From Oscillospiraceae bacterium (GTDB lineage Bacteria > Bacillota > Clostridia > Oscillospirales > Oscillospiraceae), in assembly GCA_020025545.1 (NCBI GenBank), contig JAHHRX010000009.1, forward strand, positions 4,667-68,666: a DNA stretch of 64,000 bases, in the 5' to 3' direction. The position numbers and the translations under genes are program-made. A model generated the notes under the pieces. It saw only the letters and a list, made by a program, of their open reading frames with translations, was not told the origin of the DNA and did no database searches. This document shows positions 8,575-16,961 of this stretch, piece by piece (positions within the stretch are counted from its first letter, which is position 1; each line of letters opens with the position of its first letter).

Positions 8575-10752
8575 TTACAGGTGCAGTACCCGATCCCGGA
8601 TTTCCTGTGTCCGGCCTTGATTCCAATACTGCGTGCCGATGTAGCCGCAGGTGCGCCGTGCCACATTCATTTTGCTCTGGTCGGTGTTGCCGCACTGGGG
8701 GCAGACCCAGATGAGCTTGCCGTCCTCATCCTCCTGAATCTGGATTTCACCGTTATAGCCGCAGCACTGGCAGTAGTCGGACTTGGTATTCAGCTCCGCA
8801 TACATGATGTTGTCGTAGATGAATTTCATCAGCTCCAGAACGGCATCAATGTTCTGCTGCATATTGGGAACTTCCACATAGCTGATAGCGCCGCCGGGAG
8901 ACAGCTGCTGAAATTCCGCTTCAAATGCCAGCTTGGTAAAGGCATCGATCGGCTCCGATACATGGACATGGTAGGAGTTGGTGATGTAGGACTTGTCCGT
9001 AATTCCGGGGATGATGCCGAAACGCTTTTGCATACACTTGGCAAATTTGTAGGTGGTGGATTCCAGCGGAGTTCCGTAGAGGGAGAAGTCAATGTTGTGC
9101 TGTGCCTTCCATTTCTTGCAGGCATCATTCATGTGCTGCATGACGGAAATGGCAAAGGGCTTTGCTTCAGTATCCGTGTGGGAACGGCCGGTCATGTACT
9201 TGACACACTCATAAAGTCCGGCGTAGCCCAGAGAAATGGTGGAATATCCGCCGTAGAGAAGCTTGTCGATGGGCTCGCCCTTGGGCAGTCTTGCCAGCGC
9301 ACCGTACTGCCAGAGAATCGGCGCAGCATCCGAAAGGGTTCCCTTCAGCCGCTCGTGGCGGCACATAAGCGCCCGATGGCAAAGCTCCAGACGCTCGTCA
9401 AAGATCTGCCAGAACTTATCCATATCCTTTCCGGAGGAAAGCGCCACATCTACCAGATTGATGGTGACAACGCCCTGATTGAAGCGGCCGTAATACTTGG
9501 GCTTTCCGTTTTCATCCACATAGGGGGTCAGGAAGGAGCGGCAGCCCATGCAGGTGTAGCACTGGCCGTCACCGTTGGCATCCACCTTCAGCTCCTTCAT
9601 TTTCTTTTCACTGATATAGTCGGGCACCATCCGCTTGGCGGTGCATTCCGCTGCCAGCCTGGTCAGATACCAGTAGGGGGAATCCGGGGTGATATTGTCA
9701 TCTTCCAGCACATAAATAAGCTTGGGGAAGGCGGGCGTGATCCAGACACCCTTTTCGTTCTTGACGCCCTCGCAGCGCTGGCGCAGGGTTTCTTCGATAA
9801 TCATGGCCAGATCCTGCTTTTCCTGCTCATTTCTGGCCTCGTTGAGGTACATGAATACCGTGATGAAGGGCGCCTGACCGTTGGTGGTCATCAGGGTCAC
9901 AACCTGATACTGGATGGTTTGCACGCCCTTGCGGACTTCATCCCGCAGGCGATCCTCCACAACCTTTGAAATTTGAGCTTCATCGGGGGTGATGCCCAGC
10001 ACTTTCAGCTCCCGATCCACAATTTTGCGGATCTTTTCCCGGCTCACCTGCACAAAAGGTGCCAAATGGGTGAGGCTGATGGACTGTCCGCCGTATTGAT
10101 TGGATGCAACCTGGGCAATAATCTGGGTAGCAATGTTGCAGGCGGTGGAGAAGGAATGGGGCTTTTCGATCAGCGTACCGGAAATGACGGTGCCGTTTTG
10201 GAGCATATCCTCCAGATTCACCAGATCGCAGTTGTGCATATGCTGGGCAAAGTAATCGGAATCGTGGAAATGGATGATGCCTGCCTCGTGCGCTTCCACA
10301 ATATCTCTCGGAAGCAGCAGACGGGTAGTGATATCCTTGGAGACTTCGCCGGCCATATAGTCACGCTGAACAGCATTGATAGTGGGGTTTTTGTTGGCGT
10401 TTTCCTGCTTGACCTCTTCATTGTTGCACTCGATGAGGCTCATGATCCGGTCATCGGTGGTGTTGGCCTGCCGCAGGAGACTGCGGGTGTAGCGGTAGGT
10501 GATGTATTCCTTGGCAACCTCGAAGGCACCGTGCGTCATAATGGCTTTTTCTACCAGATCCTGAACCTCTTCAACAGAGGGGCTGCGGGTCAGCTCATCG
10601 CAGGATGCTTGGACACTTTCGGTGATCCGCTGGATCTGCAAGGGGGTCATACGGACATTTTCTTCTACTGCGGCATTGGCTTTTGTGATAGCGGTATATA
10701 TCTTTTCGGCGTCGAAAACAACCTCAGCACCGTTTCTTTTAATAATCTTCAT
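8575..10752 (-). CDS. nrdD: Anaerobic (class III) ribonucleoside-triphosphate reductase
   Basis: A 725-residue glycyl-radical enzyme that makes dNTPs from NTPs without oxygen. An ATP-cone regulatory domain fills roughly residues 1-90 (KRNGAEVVFDAEKI). The catalytic cysteines lie in the CYTCMGCRS region, a zinc site is formed by CQCCG and CPQCGN, and the radical glycine is in RTCGYIG (G703), 23 residues from the end. ATG 10752 follows GGAGGAAGG. The activating enzyme NrdG is usually the next gene, but here nagA follows after a terminator, so the activase must be encoded elsewhere. The promoter contains an NrdR-like box, consistent with dATP/ATP-responsive repression. Confidence 0.96.
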   Translation of the reverse strand: MKIIKRNGAEVVFDAEKIYTAITKANAAVEENVRMTPLQIQRITESVQASCDELTRSPSVEEVQDLVEKAIMTHGAFEVAKEYITYRYTRSLLRQANTTDDRIMSLIECNNEEVKQENANKNPTINAVQRDYMAGEVSKDITTRLLLPRDIVEAHEAGIIHFHDSDYFAQHMHNCDLVNLEDMLQNGTVISGTLIEKPHSFSTACNIATQIIAQVASNQYGGQSISLTHLAPFVQVSREKIRKIVDRELKVLGITPDEAQISKVVEDRLRDEVRKGVQTIQYQVVTLMTTNGQAPFITVFMYLNEARNEQEKQDLAMIIEETLRQRCEGVKNEKGVWITPAFPKLIYVLEDDNITPDSPYWYLTRLAAECTAKRMVPDYISEKKMKELKVDANGDGQCYTCMGCRSFLTPYVDENGKPKYYGRFNQGVVTINLVDVALSSGKDMDKFWQIFDERLELCHRALMCRHERLKGTLSDAAPILWQYGALARLPKGEPIDKLLYGGYSTISLGYAGLYECVKYMTGRSHTDTEAKPFAISVMQHMNDACKKWKAQHNIDFSLYGTPLESTTYKFAKCMQKRFGIIPGITDKSYITNSYHVHVSEPIDAFTKLAFEAEFQQLSPGGAISYVEVPNMQQNIDAVLELMKFIYDNIMYAELNTKSDYCQCCGYNGEIQIQEDEDGKLIWVCPQCGNTDQSKMNVARRTCGYIGTQYWNQGRTQEIRDRVLHL

Positions 10753-10800
10753 AGCACTTTCCTTCCTCCCAAAAATTGTGTCTTTGCGCAAGTATCACAC

Positions 10801-10830
10801 ATTATACACTATATCTTGTGGTGTTTTCAA
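10801..10830 (-). promoter_or_regulatory. nrdD promoter
   Basis: On the minus strand TTGAAA (10825-10830), an 18-base spacer and TATAAT (10801-10806). Confidence 0.75.
10806..10821. promoter_or_regulatory. NrdR-box-like operator in the nrdD promoter
   Basis: ACACTATATCTTGTGG matches the known NrdR box (ACACWATATATWGTGT) at 14 of 16 positions and lies between -35 and -10, where binding would block RNA polymerase. A weaker half-site (ATTGTGT, 10775-10781) lies downstream toward the gene; NrdR normally uses paired boxes. Confidence 0.6.
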
Positions 10831-10956
10831 TAGCGAATCACAAAATAAACTATTTTCTATCATAATGCACAAAAATGCATGCAACTGCGCTATGCTGAAA
10901 TTTAAGGGGGATATTGTCGGAAAGTTACAAAATAAAGTGCAATGAGAAAGAAAGAT

Positions 10957-10985
10957 TTGAATTTGCTCGAACAATGTAGTATAAT
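10957..10985 (+). promoter_or_regulatory. galM promoter
   Basis: TTGAAT, 17-base spacer, TATAAT (10980-10985). Confidence 0.8.
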
Positions 10986-11038
10986 CGCAGACAGGATGTT
11001 TTGTCATTCTGATGGTTTTTATGGAAGGAGCTTTTACG

Positions 11039-12058
11039 ATGAAGGAAAAATTTGGTACCCTTGCCGATGGCACAGAGGCCAGCCTTTATACGATAACCAG
11101 CGGGCCCATCACAGCAGTTATTTCCGATTACGGCGCTACGCTTGTAAAGCTTTTTGTGCCGGATGCCATGGGAAAACCTGCAGATGTGGTTCTGGGTTTT
11201 GACGACCCTAACCAGTACGCCACCAGCACTTCCTTTATGGGAGCAGTGGTGGGCCGAAATGCCAACCGCATCGGCGGCGCAGGTTTTGACCTGAACGGCA
11301 GACACTTTGCGCTGGATGCCAACGATCACGGACGCAACAATCTTCACAGCGGTGTGAATTATTATAAAGACAGACTCTGGACGGTCATTCGCCATGAAGA
11401 AAACCGTCTGATCCTGACACTGGAAAGCCCGGACGGAGATCAGGGTTTCCCCGGCAATGCCTTTATTGCCGTAACCTATCAGCTGGAGGAGGGAAAGACC
11501 CTCAGAATCATTTATGATGCCCAGTGCAATAAGGATACGGTTTTTAATTTCACCAACCACAGCTATTTTAACCTTGCAGGCCATGACCACCCGGAGAAGG
11601 CCATGGAGCAGATTCTCAGTATGCCCGCACGGCATTTTAATGCCGCCGATGCCGAGAGTATCCCTACCGGCGAGTTGCGTTCTGTGGAAAACACCCCCAT
11701 GGATTTCCGTGCGCCCAAGCCCATCGGCCGGGACATTGACGCAGATTACGATGCCCTGAAGCTGCAGGCAGGCTATGACCACAATTTCGAGGCATTTGCT
11801 GCGCCCTGTGCCATTCTTTCCGACCGGGATTCCGGCAGAATTATGGCTGTCAGCACCGATTGCCCCGGCGTGCAGCTTTATACCGGCAATTTCCTGCAGG
11901 ATGAGAAGGGCAAGGACGGCGTGATTTATCACCGCAGGAGTGGCGTATGTCTGGAGACCCAGTTTGCCCCGGACGCGGTCAACCATCCCCAGTGGCGGCA
12001 GCCGGTTACCAAAGCGGGGGAGCGCTATCACTCCGAAACCGCCTACAAATTCGCCTGA
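11039..12058 (+). CDS. galM: Aldose 1-epimerase (galactose mutarotase)
   Basis: A 339-residue mutarotase that interconverts alpha and beta anomers of galactose or glucose so that they can enter the Leloir or glucose pathways. Recognisable are the GRNANRI and NNLHSG blocks, the catalytic histidine in TNHSYFNLAG, and the catalytic glutamate in VCLETQFAPDAVN near the C-terminus. AAGGAG lies 8 bases before ATG 11039; the longer reading from 11012 is not needed. It has its own promoter and a weak terminator. No galK or galT is present nearby, so it may serve general sugar turnover, for example glucose or galactose released by surface polysaccharide breakdown. Confidence 0.93.
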   Translation: MKEKFGTLADGTEASLYTITSGPITAVISDYGATLVKLFVPDAMGKPADVVLGFDDPNQYATSTSFMGAVVGRNANRIGGAGFDLNGRHFALDANDHGRNNLHSGVNYYKDRLWTVIRHEENRLILTLESPDGDQGFPGNAFIAVTYQLEEGKTLRIIYDAQCNKDTVFNFTNHSYFNLAGHDHPEKAMEQILSMPARHFNAADAESIPTGELRSVENTPMDFRAPKPIGRDIDADYDALKLQAGYDHNFEAFAAPCAILSDRDSGRIMAVSTDCPGVQLYTGNFLQDEKGKDGVIYHRRSGVCLETQFAPDAVNHPQWRQPVTKAGERYHSETAYKFA

Positions 12059-12061
12059 ATG

Positions 12062-12090
12062 GCAGGGCTGCTTGCACGGCCCTGCTTTCC
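12062..12090 (+). terminator. Weak terminator of galM
   Basis: GCAGGGC / GCCCTGC stem (12062-12068, 12079-12085) followed only by TTTCCCT. Confidence 0.45.
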
Positions 12091-12112
12091 CTAAGGATTT
12101 TTGGAAAAAGCC

Positions 12113-12141
12113 TTGCTATTTTTCCATACATCCGCTAAAAT
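12113..12141 (+). promoter_or_regulatory. Promoter of the DUF1846 gene
   Basis: TTGCTA, 17-base spacer, TAAAAT (12136-12141). Confidence 0.7.
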
Positions 12142-12176
12142 GAGAAGGAGTTTTTACAGAAGGAAGCGTGAAGATC

Positions 12177-13643
12177 ATGGGCAAGATAGGCTTTGACAAT
12201 CATAAATATCTGCAAACCCAGTCGGCACATATCCAGCAGCGGCTGGATGTCTTCGGGGGTAAGCTCTATCTGGAATTTGGCGGAAAGCTGTATGACGATA
12301 ACCATGCGGCTCGGGTACTGCCGGGATTTGAACCCGACAGCAAGCTGCAAATGCTGCTGCAGCTGAAGGAAAAAGTGGAAATCGTGATCGTCATTAATTC
12401 CTTCGACATTGAGAAAAATAAAATCCGGGGGGATCTGGGCATTACCTATGACCGGGACGTGATCCGTCTGCTGGATATTTTCAGAAATCTGGGGCTTTAT
12501 GTTTCCAGCGTGGTTTTGACCCGCTTCCATGAGCAGGCGGTGGCAAGAGCCTTTGAGACCCGTCTGGAAAGCCTTGGCGTCCGGGTTTACCACCACTATG
12601 ATATCGACAGATATCCCTCCGATACTGCCCATGTGGTGAGCGAAGAGGGCCTTGGACGCAATGAATACATCGAAACCAGCCGTGAGCTGGTGGTGGTGAC
12701 GGCCCCCGGCCCCGGCAGCGGCAAGCTGGCTACCTGCCTGAGCCAGCTCTATCATGAGCACAAGCGGGGCAACCGGGCGGGCTATGCAAAGTTTGAGACA
12801 TTCCCCATCTGGAATCTGCCTCTGAATCATCCGGTGAACCTTGCCTACGAGGCAGCTACCGCAGATCTTGACGATGTGAATATGATCGACCCCTTCCATC
12901 TGGAAGCCTACGGAGAGACGACGGTGAACTATAACCGTGATGTGGAGGCTTTCCCGGTGCTGCAGGAGATGTTCCGCCAGATTCTGGGGGAGTGCCCTTA
13001 TAAATCCCCCACGGATATGGGTGTTAACATGGTGGGCAGCTGCATTGTGGACGATGAAACAGTCCGGGAAGCCGCCCGTCAGGAAATTATCCGCAGATAT
13101 TATAATGCACTTTGCGACTACAAGAAGGGCAGAACCTCTGACGAAGTGGTGCGGAAGATGGAACTGCTGATGAAAAAGGCGGCGGTGGATCTGTCCTCCC
13201 GGACTGTGGTGGCTGCGGCGCTGGCACGGGAGGAGGAAACGGGACTTCCCGCAACCGCAATGTACCTGCCGGACGGCCGGATCGTCACCGGAAAGACAAC
13301 CAATCTGCTGGGAGCCTCGGCGGCGCTGCTGCTGAATGCCCTTAAGGAGCTGGGAGGTATCCGGGAAAAGCTGCATCTGATTTCTCCCGTGGTCATCGAT
13401 CCCATCCAGCATCTCAAGGTGGAGCATCTGGGGAACCGAAACCCACGGCTTCACAGCGACGAGGTGCTGATAGCCCTTTCCATTTGTGCAGCCACCAATC
13501 CTACGGCAGAGCTTGCCATGGAGCAGCTTTCAAAGCTGCGAGGCTGTGAGATGCACTCCACAGTGATTCTTTCCGAGGTGGATGAACAGACATTCAAGCG
13601 TCTGGGGGTCAATGTGACCTGCGAGCCGAAATTCAACGTATAA
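12177..13643 (+). CDS. DUF1846 domain-containing protein
   Basis: A 488-residue protein of the DUF1846 family, common in Firmicutes and of unknown function although crystal structures exist. The start block GKIGFDNHKYLQTQS, the HHYDIDRYPSDTAHVVS stretch and a glycine-rich APGPGSGKLATCLSQLYHEH segment near residue 180 are family hallmarks; the last resembles a nucleotide-binding loop but does not fit a strict Walker A. No signal peptide or membrane segment is seen, so it should be cytoplasmic. ATG 12177 is used; GTG 12168 in the same frame is an alternative with tighter spacing to AAGGA. Monocistronic, with its own promoter and a strong terminator. Confidence 0.88.
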   Translation: MGKIGFDNHKYLQTQSAHIQQRLDVFGGKLYLEFGGKLYDDNHAARVLPGFEPDSKLQMLLQLKEKVEIVIVINSFDIEKNKIRGDLGITYDRDVIRLLDIFRNLGLYVSSVVLTRFHEQAVARAFETRLESLGVRVYHHYDIDRYPSDTAHVVSEEGLGRNEYIETSRELVVVTAPGPGSGKLATCLSQLYHEHKRGNRAGYAKFETFPIWNLPLNHPVNLAYEAATADLDDVNMIDPFHLEAYGETTVNYNRDVEAFPVLQEMFRQILGECPYKSPTDMGVNMVGSCIVDDETVREAARQEIIRRYYNALCDYKKGRTSDEVVRKMELLMKKAAVDLSSRTVVAAALAREEETGLPATAMYLPDGRIVTGKTTNLLGASAALLLNALKELGGIREKLHLISPVVIDPIQHLKVEHLGNRNPRLHSDEVLIALSICAATNPTAELAMEQLSKLRGCEMHSTVILSEVDEQTFKRLGVNVTCEPKFNV

Positions 13644-13646
13644 CAA

Positions 13647-13676
13647 AAAACCGACTGCTTATGCAGTCGGTTTTTG
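13647..13676 (+). terminator. Bidirectional terminator between the DUF1846 gene and the pullulanase unit
   Basis: A 12-base stem (AAAACCGACTGC / GCAGTCGGTTTT) with TTAT loop and T-runs on both strands; it closes both converging units. Confidence 0.9.
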
Positions 13677-13700
13677 TGGTTACAGGAGTAAAATCATAAC

Positions 13701-13844
13701 TTATCCGTTCTTTTTCCACGGATAATTCCATTGCGCATGGTTTTCTGCGGGGAGCATGAACATATTGACATCGTAGCGCCCCTGCTGAGCCCGGTATTCC
13801 GCTTCCCATGCACAGTCGCAGATGTAAACTTCGTCATCAATCAC
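13701..13844 (-). CDS. Small ORF (47 codons) coupled to the pullulanase gene, unknown function
   Basis: GTG 13844 overlaps the pullulanase stop by four bases (GTGA), a layout typical of translational coupling. The 47-residue product starts M(V)IDDEVYICDCAWEAEYRA, contains two close cysteines (CDC) and ends in an aromatic, basic YPWKKNG. No signal or membrane segment is seen. The shared terminator lies about 25 bases after its stop. There is no clear ribosome site of its own, so expression would depend on readthrough coupling. It may be a real small protein or the tail of a decayed neighbour. Confidence 0.4.
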   Translation of the reverse strand: MIDDEVYICDCAWEAEYRAQQGRYDVNMFMLPAENHAQWNYPWKKNG

Positions 13845-16534
13845 TTGGATTTCTTTTTGTAAATCACAACTGCGGTAATGGCGGCCGCCGCAATGACAGC
13901 GGCACCGATGCCCAGCCACAGCCCCCAATTGGGACTGCCCTTTTCGGCGGAAGCAGACTCTGCCCCGGCAGGAGCGGCTTCTTTCACGAGAACCAGAGCG
14001 GAAATGGGATCTACGGTGGCGGTGCCGCTGACGGAGCCGAGAACCTCGGTACCGGCCTTTTCACCGTTGATGTAGATATTCCAGTTGCCTTCGGGCAGTT
14101 TAATCTCAGCTTCGTTCTTGTTGGCATTGAATACAACAAACATACCGTCAGCGGCGGTATCTCCGTTGATGCCGCCCTGAATGTTGAATGCTACCACATT
14201 GGCAGGGGTGCCGTTTACGGGGGTGATGCCTTCACTGACCATGTCTGCGTCGGTCATCCGTAGAGCGGAGTGCGCCTTGCGGAAGGCAATCAGGCCCTTG
14301 TAGTAGTTATAGACATCCTGATACTGGGCATCGCTGAGGGTGTCCCACTTGATGGAGTTGACGGCATCGGGCCTGCTGTAGCTGTTGTGCTCAAAAGTGC
14401 CGTCGCCGAGAGGCTTGGAGCGGAGAATCTCTTCGCCGGCATGGATGAAGGGAACCCCCTGAGAGGTCAGATAAATGGCGGCTGCCAGATTGTTCATACG
14501 GATTTGATCGTCACGGGATGCATTGGGGGTAGAAAGCACAATTCGGTCAAAAAGCGTGTTGTTATCATGGCAGGAGGCATAGTTTATGGTTTGCAGAGGG
14601 GTACGGCACCAGTTTGGCTGACCCAGGAAGCACTGCTTGAGGTCGAATTCCTTACCGGATGCGCCGGAAACAAATCCGGTGCTCTGATCGAACACGCTGC
14701 CCTTCAGCATATCCCGGATGGTATCGTTAAAGAATGCAAAACCGGGAACCTTGGAAGCGTTTTGCTGGGTGGTCATGGTGTAGCCGGGTTTGGTGGGGGT
14801 GGTATTCATAGACCAGCCCTCGCCGTAGAACACCACATTGGGATGGGTCTTGTGAACCTCAGTCATTACGGTGTTGATGGTTTCGGTGTCAATCAGACCC
14901 ACAAGGTCAAAGCGGAAGCCGTCTACATGGTATTCATCCGCCCAGTATTTTACGGAATCCACAATATACTTGCTGACCATGGCCCGCTCGGAAGCAGTGT
15001 CATTGCCGCAGCCGGAGCCGTTGGAACCGGGGCGGGAGAAGTAGCCGGGGACGATCTGATTGAAGCAGAATCTGCCGGAATCCTGCACATGGTTGTAAAC
15101 CACATCCATGATCACGCTGATGCCGTTATCGTGAAGCCCCTTCACCATCTGCTTCATTTCGCTGACCCGGACGGCACCGTTATAGGGATCGGTGGAGTAG
15201 GAACCTTCGGGAACATTGTAGTTCACGGGATCGTAACCCCAGTTGAACTGCGGCTGATCCAGCTTGGTCTCGTCTACGGAACCGAAGTCGTAGGCGGGCA
15301 GGATATGCAGGTGGGTGATGCCAAGATCCTTGATGTGATCGAGGCCGGTGGGGTTTCCGTTGGCGTTAGTGGTGCCGGTTTCGATGAGCCCCAGAAATTT
15401 GCCCGTATTTTTGATGCCGGAGCTTGCATCCGAGGACAGATCACGGATATGCAGCTCATAAATGATGGCATCGGTAAAATTCTTTCCGGCATTGGGATCC
15501 TTGTCGCTGTCCCAGCCGGAGGGGTTGGTGGCTGCAAGATCCAGAATCATGGCACGATGCCCGTTGACACCGGTGGTTCTGGCGTAGGGATCGCAGGCTT
15601 CATTTACAGTGCCGTCCAGATCCACCAGATAGGTGTAGTAGGTGCCGTTTTTGTCGCCTTCCAGCGTGGCAACCCAGGTGCCGTTGACATCCTTGGTCAT
15701 GGCGACCTGTTCCACGGGCTTATCCTGCTTCGCAGGATCGCCGTCGGTGTAGAGGTTTACGGTAACGGCTTTGGCGGTAGGTGCCCAGACACGCAGGGCG
15801 GTTTGATCCTTGGTGTAGGTGGCACCCAGATCGCTGCCGGTATAGGTGTTTTCCTTTTCAAAGTCAGCACTTGCATAATAATCTGGCATTTCGATTGTGT
15901 ACTCCCGGTTTTCAAAAATGATTTTGTAGCTCCTGTCGGCAGCCAGAGGCTCCCTGAGGGTCAGATAATAGTAGTTGGAAACGGCTTTGATACTCTCAAT
16001 GGCGCACTCGCCGTCCGCACCCCTGACAGTAAAGGTTTGTGTGGTGGGCTCTTTTTCGGGAGGGCCGGAAAGCTTGACGGCAATTTTCAGTTTGCCGTCA
16101 TATCTGGAACCAACGATGACAGTGCCTTTGACCACATCACTGCCGTACTCAATTCTGTGACCCTTGACACCGGATTCCACATAGACATGGACGGTGCCGC
16201 CCAGCACACCGGCAAGATCGATGAACTGATCTTCTTCCACATCCTTGGCTTCCCATTCGCCCAGGCGGACGATGTAGCCAACCTGTGTTGCGCCGGGTTT
16301 TAAGTGGTAGGTCGCCACCATTTCGCCGTTTTCTTCTTCAAAAGGATGGGCTGTACCCTGATCCGTCCAGAACCAGGTGCTCCAATTGTCGTATTTTCCG
16401 TCGGGGCGGTGGTAATGCAGCTTGATGGTGATGTCATTTGCCGCAAAGGCGGATAAACGCAGACCGCCGGTGCCCAGCAGAAAACCGGACAGCATCGCAA
16501 CCGCTAAAACAAAGGAAAGGACACGTTTTTTCAT
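13841..16534 (-). CDS. pulA: Secreted, membrane-anchored type I pullulanase
   Basis: An 897-residue GH13 enzyme that cuts alpha-1,6 branch links in pullulan, starch and glycogen. A Sec signal fills residues 1-31. An N-terminal region (about 34-140) looks like a CBM41 starch-binding module, followed by a CBM48-like domain near 245-330. The catalytic domain shows FNWGYDPVNY (430-439), DVVYNH (477-482), nucleophile D543 in GFRFDL, acid/base E572 in GEGW and HD at 656-657. The C-terminus has a hydrophobic helix followed by KKKSK, so it stays in the membrane with the enzyme outside. AGGAGG precedes ATG 16534. The promoter has a LacI-type palindrome beside it. A damaged relative lies at 277-1258. 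Confidence 0.94.
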   Translation of the reverse strand: MKKRVLSFVLAVAMLSGFLLGTGGLRLSAFAANDITIKLHYHRPDGKYDNWSTWFWTDQGTAHPFEEENGEMVATYHLKPGATQVGYIVRLGEWEAKDVEEDQFIDLAGVLGGTVHVYVESGVKGHRIEYGSDVVKGTVIVGSRYDGKLKIAVKLSGPPEKEPTTQTFTVRGADGECAIESIKAVSNYYYLTLREPLAADRSYKIIFENREYTIEMPDYYASADFEKENTYTGSDLGATYTKDQTALRVWAPTAKAVTVNLYTDGDPAKQDKPVEQVAMTKDVNGTWVATLEGDKNGTYYTYLVDLDGTVNEACDPYARTTGVNGHRAMILDLAATNPSGWDSDKDPNAGKNFTDAIIYELHIRDLSSDASSGIKNTGKFLGLIETGTTNANGNPTGLDHIKDLGITHLHILPAYDFGSVDETKLDQPQFNWGYDPVNYNVPEGSYSTDPYNGAVRVSEMKQMVKGLHDNGISVIMDVVYNHVQDSGRFCFNQIVPGYFSRPGSNGSGCGNDTASERAMVSKYIVDSVKYWADEYHVDGFRFDLVGLIDTETINTVMTEVHKTHPNVVFYGEGWSMNTTPTKPGYTMTTQQNASKVPGFAFFNDTIRDMLKGSVFDQSTGFVSGASGKEFDLKQCFLGQPNWCRTPLQTINYASCHDNNTLFDRIVLSTPNASRDDQIRMNNLAAAIYLTSQGVPFIHAGEEILRSKPLGDGTFEHNSYSRPDAVNSIKWDTLSDAQYQDVYNYYKGLIAFRKAHSALRMTDADMVSEGITPVNGTPANVVAFNIQGGINGDTAADGMFVVFNANKNEAEIKLPEGNWNIYINGEKAGTEVLGSVSGTATVDPISALVLVKEAAPAGAESASAEKGSPNWGLWLGIGAAVIAAAAITAVVIYKKKSK

Positions 16535-16587
16535 ACTGATTTCCTCCTGCTAAATTGCACATATTTGGCTTGCATTTGCCTGTAAAA

Positions 16588-16616
16588 ATTATATCATTGC
16601 GACACAGAATTGTAAA
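16588..16616 (-). promoter_or_regulatory. Pullulanase promoter
   Basis: On the minus strand TTTACA (16611-16616), 17-base spacer, TATAAT (16588-16593). Confidence 0.8.
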
Positions 16617-16620
16617 GGAA

Positions 16621-16632
16621 GTTTGCGCAAAC
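16621..16632. promoter_or_regulatory. LacI/GalR-type operator candidate upstream of the pullulanase promoter
   Basis: GTTTGCGCAAAC is a perfect 12-base palindrome with a central CG, the form used by LacI-family sugar regulators. It lies 4 bases upstream of the -35. No regulator gene is adjacent. Confidence 0.5.
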
Positions 16633-16864
16633 GGTTTACCAGAATTTGCAATGATTTTTTTGTTGGAATTGCACAGGGCGCCGCCGCGAAAGCCAGGATC
16701 CTCTGGAAAAATGACGGGGCATTTTCTGCGGCATGGGGAAAAAATCGGCGTCCGCAGAGGGAAAAAGCGGTATTGTGTGCGCTTTGGAAGCAAAAAATGC
16801 CGGGCCTGACCGTGATTTTGGCACATTGGAGCCCTGCGCAAAGGGAGCAGAATCAAAATAATTC
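16633..16864. other. Intergenic stretch without a supported gene
   Basis: Between the pullulanase operator and the next promoter I see open frames on both strands, but none with a ribosome site or recognisable product. Confidence 0.5.
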
Positions 16865-16893
16865 TTGAAAACAGCAGGATTTTGCGGTATAAC
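16865..16893 (+). promoter_or_regulatory. Promoter of the CofE-like gene
   Basis: TTGAAA, 17-base spacer, TATAAC (16888-16893). Confidence 0.7.
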
Positions 16894-16961
16894 AATGTTG
16901 TTAATTACCATCCATCGATTTTGGCTTTATGCCGAATGCCAGAAATGAGGTTTTACGCAAT

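Noticed and set aside
14270..16303. A 677-codon plus-strand frame opposite the pullulanase gene
   Set aside because: Antisense shadow; the pullulanase has all catalytic motifs, signal and anchor.
16434..16895. 153-codon minus-strand ORF across the pullulanase promoter
   Set aside because: It overlaps the pullulanase start, its promoter and operator, and has a random-like Pro/Arg/Phe-rich product.
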